A DNA stretch of 5,459 nucleotides from Bacteroidales bacterium (GTDB taxonomy: Bacteria; Bacteroidota; Bacteroidia; Bacteroidales; F082), in contig JAFWRA010000074.1 of NCBI GenBank assembly GCA_017508895.1, positions 1 through 5,459 on the forward strand. The letters run 5' to 3'. Positions 5,373 to 5,459 of this stretch are shown here, piece after piece. Below the pieces are notes generated by a model. It was given only the letters and a program-made list of their open reading frames with translations. It was not told the origin of the DNA and made no database searches. The translations under genes were made by a program, and so were the position numbers. Numbering within the stretch: the first letter of the stretch is position 1; every line of letters starts with the position of its first letter.

Positions 5373-5459
5373 AAGCATAAAGTACCAACCTTATAAAGCT
5401 GATGCCCACATCGACGCGATAGTCAAGGCTTTGCGCGATGGAGGGCATTTGCTTTGTTC
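5368..5459 (+). CDS. 5' end of an unidentified gene (runs off the window)
   Basis: A frame stays open from the GTG at 5368 to the window end, giving about 30 residues: VASIKYQPYKAD, then an amphipathic helix HIDAIVKALRDGG, then HLLC. Codon choice resembles that of the transporter, and a -7 box lies just upstream. The helix-then-GG-then-hydrophobic pattern is reminiscent of the start of Sua5/YrdC threonylcarbamoyl-AMP synthases, but the diagnostic region is outside the window, so no assignment is made. GTG starts are uncommon in this phylum; an ATG at 5438 in another frame is the alternative. Confidence 0.45.
   Translation, partial: MASIKYQPYKADAHIDAIVKALRDGGHLLC

Noticed and set aside
4306..5448. 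Long 380-codon open frame antisense to the transporter
   Set aside because: It mirrors the GC-rich, C-ending codon pattern of the OPT gene. Its translation is a His/Asp/Gly-rich mixture without domain features, typical of an antisense shadow.

Overview
The window looks like chromosomal DNA of a Bacteroidota member, most likely of the order Bacteroidales. The first gene ends in a type IX secretion (T9SS) C-terminal sorting domain, which is confined to that phylum. Several promoters carry the phylum-specific -7 box TAnnTTTG. No tRNA, rRNA, CRISPR array, transposase or phage gene is visible.

Layout. (1) Bases 1-617, plus strand: the 3' end of a large secreted T9SS substrate, with the tail of a jelly-roll domain, an Fn3-like domain and the sorting domain. 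A 28-base palindromic repeat lies in frame inside the sorting domain. (2) Bases 618-823: no gene, but two different long inverted repeats back to back (631-706 and 727-814). (3) Bases 824-2999, minus strand: three genes. In order of transcription these are a 490-aa lipoprotein with a thioredoxin-like CXXC domain, a four-helix membrane protein, and a 66-aa Cro/C1-type HTH regulator. The last two overlap by ATGA and share a promoter nested in the end of the lipoprotein gene. The lipoprotein has its own promoter, overlapped by a perfect 16-base palindrome. (4) Bases 3000-3327: a divergent intergenic region holding that promoter and a second copy, in inverted orientation, of the 727-814 repeat. 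(5) Bases 3328-5334, plus strand: a complete OPT-family oligopeptide transporter of 668 aa. (6) Bases 5335-5459: a -7 box and the probable start of another plus-strand gene.

How the parts relate. The minus-strand trio is AT-rich in its lipoprotein part (33% and 40% GC in two 60-base lines counted by hand), while the flanking plus-strand genes are near 57-60%. It is bracketed by two copies of one repeat family. The membrane protein and HTH regulator form a familiar regulatory pair. The lipoprotein is the least explained gene and may belong to the same island. The OPT transporter and the T9SS substrate look like ordinary peptide-scavenging and secretion functions. The density of palindromic repeats (three families, four copies in 5.5 kb) is the most distinctive property of the window. 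I see no convincing new multi-gene system, only several loose ends worth checking.
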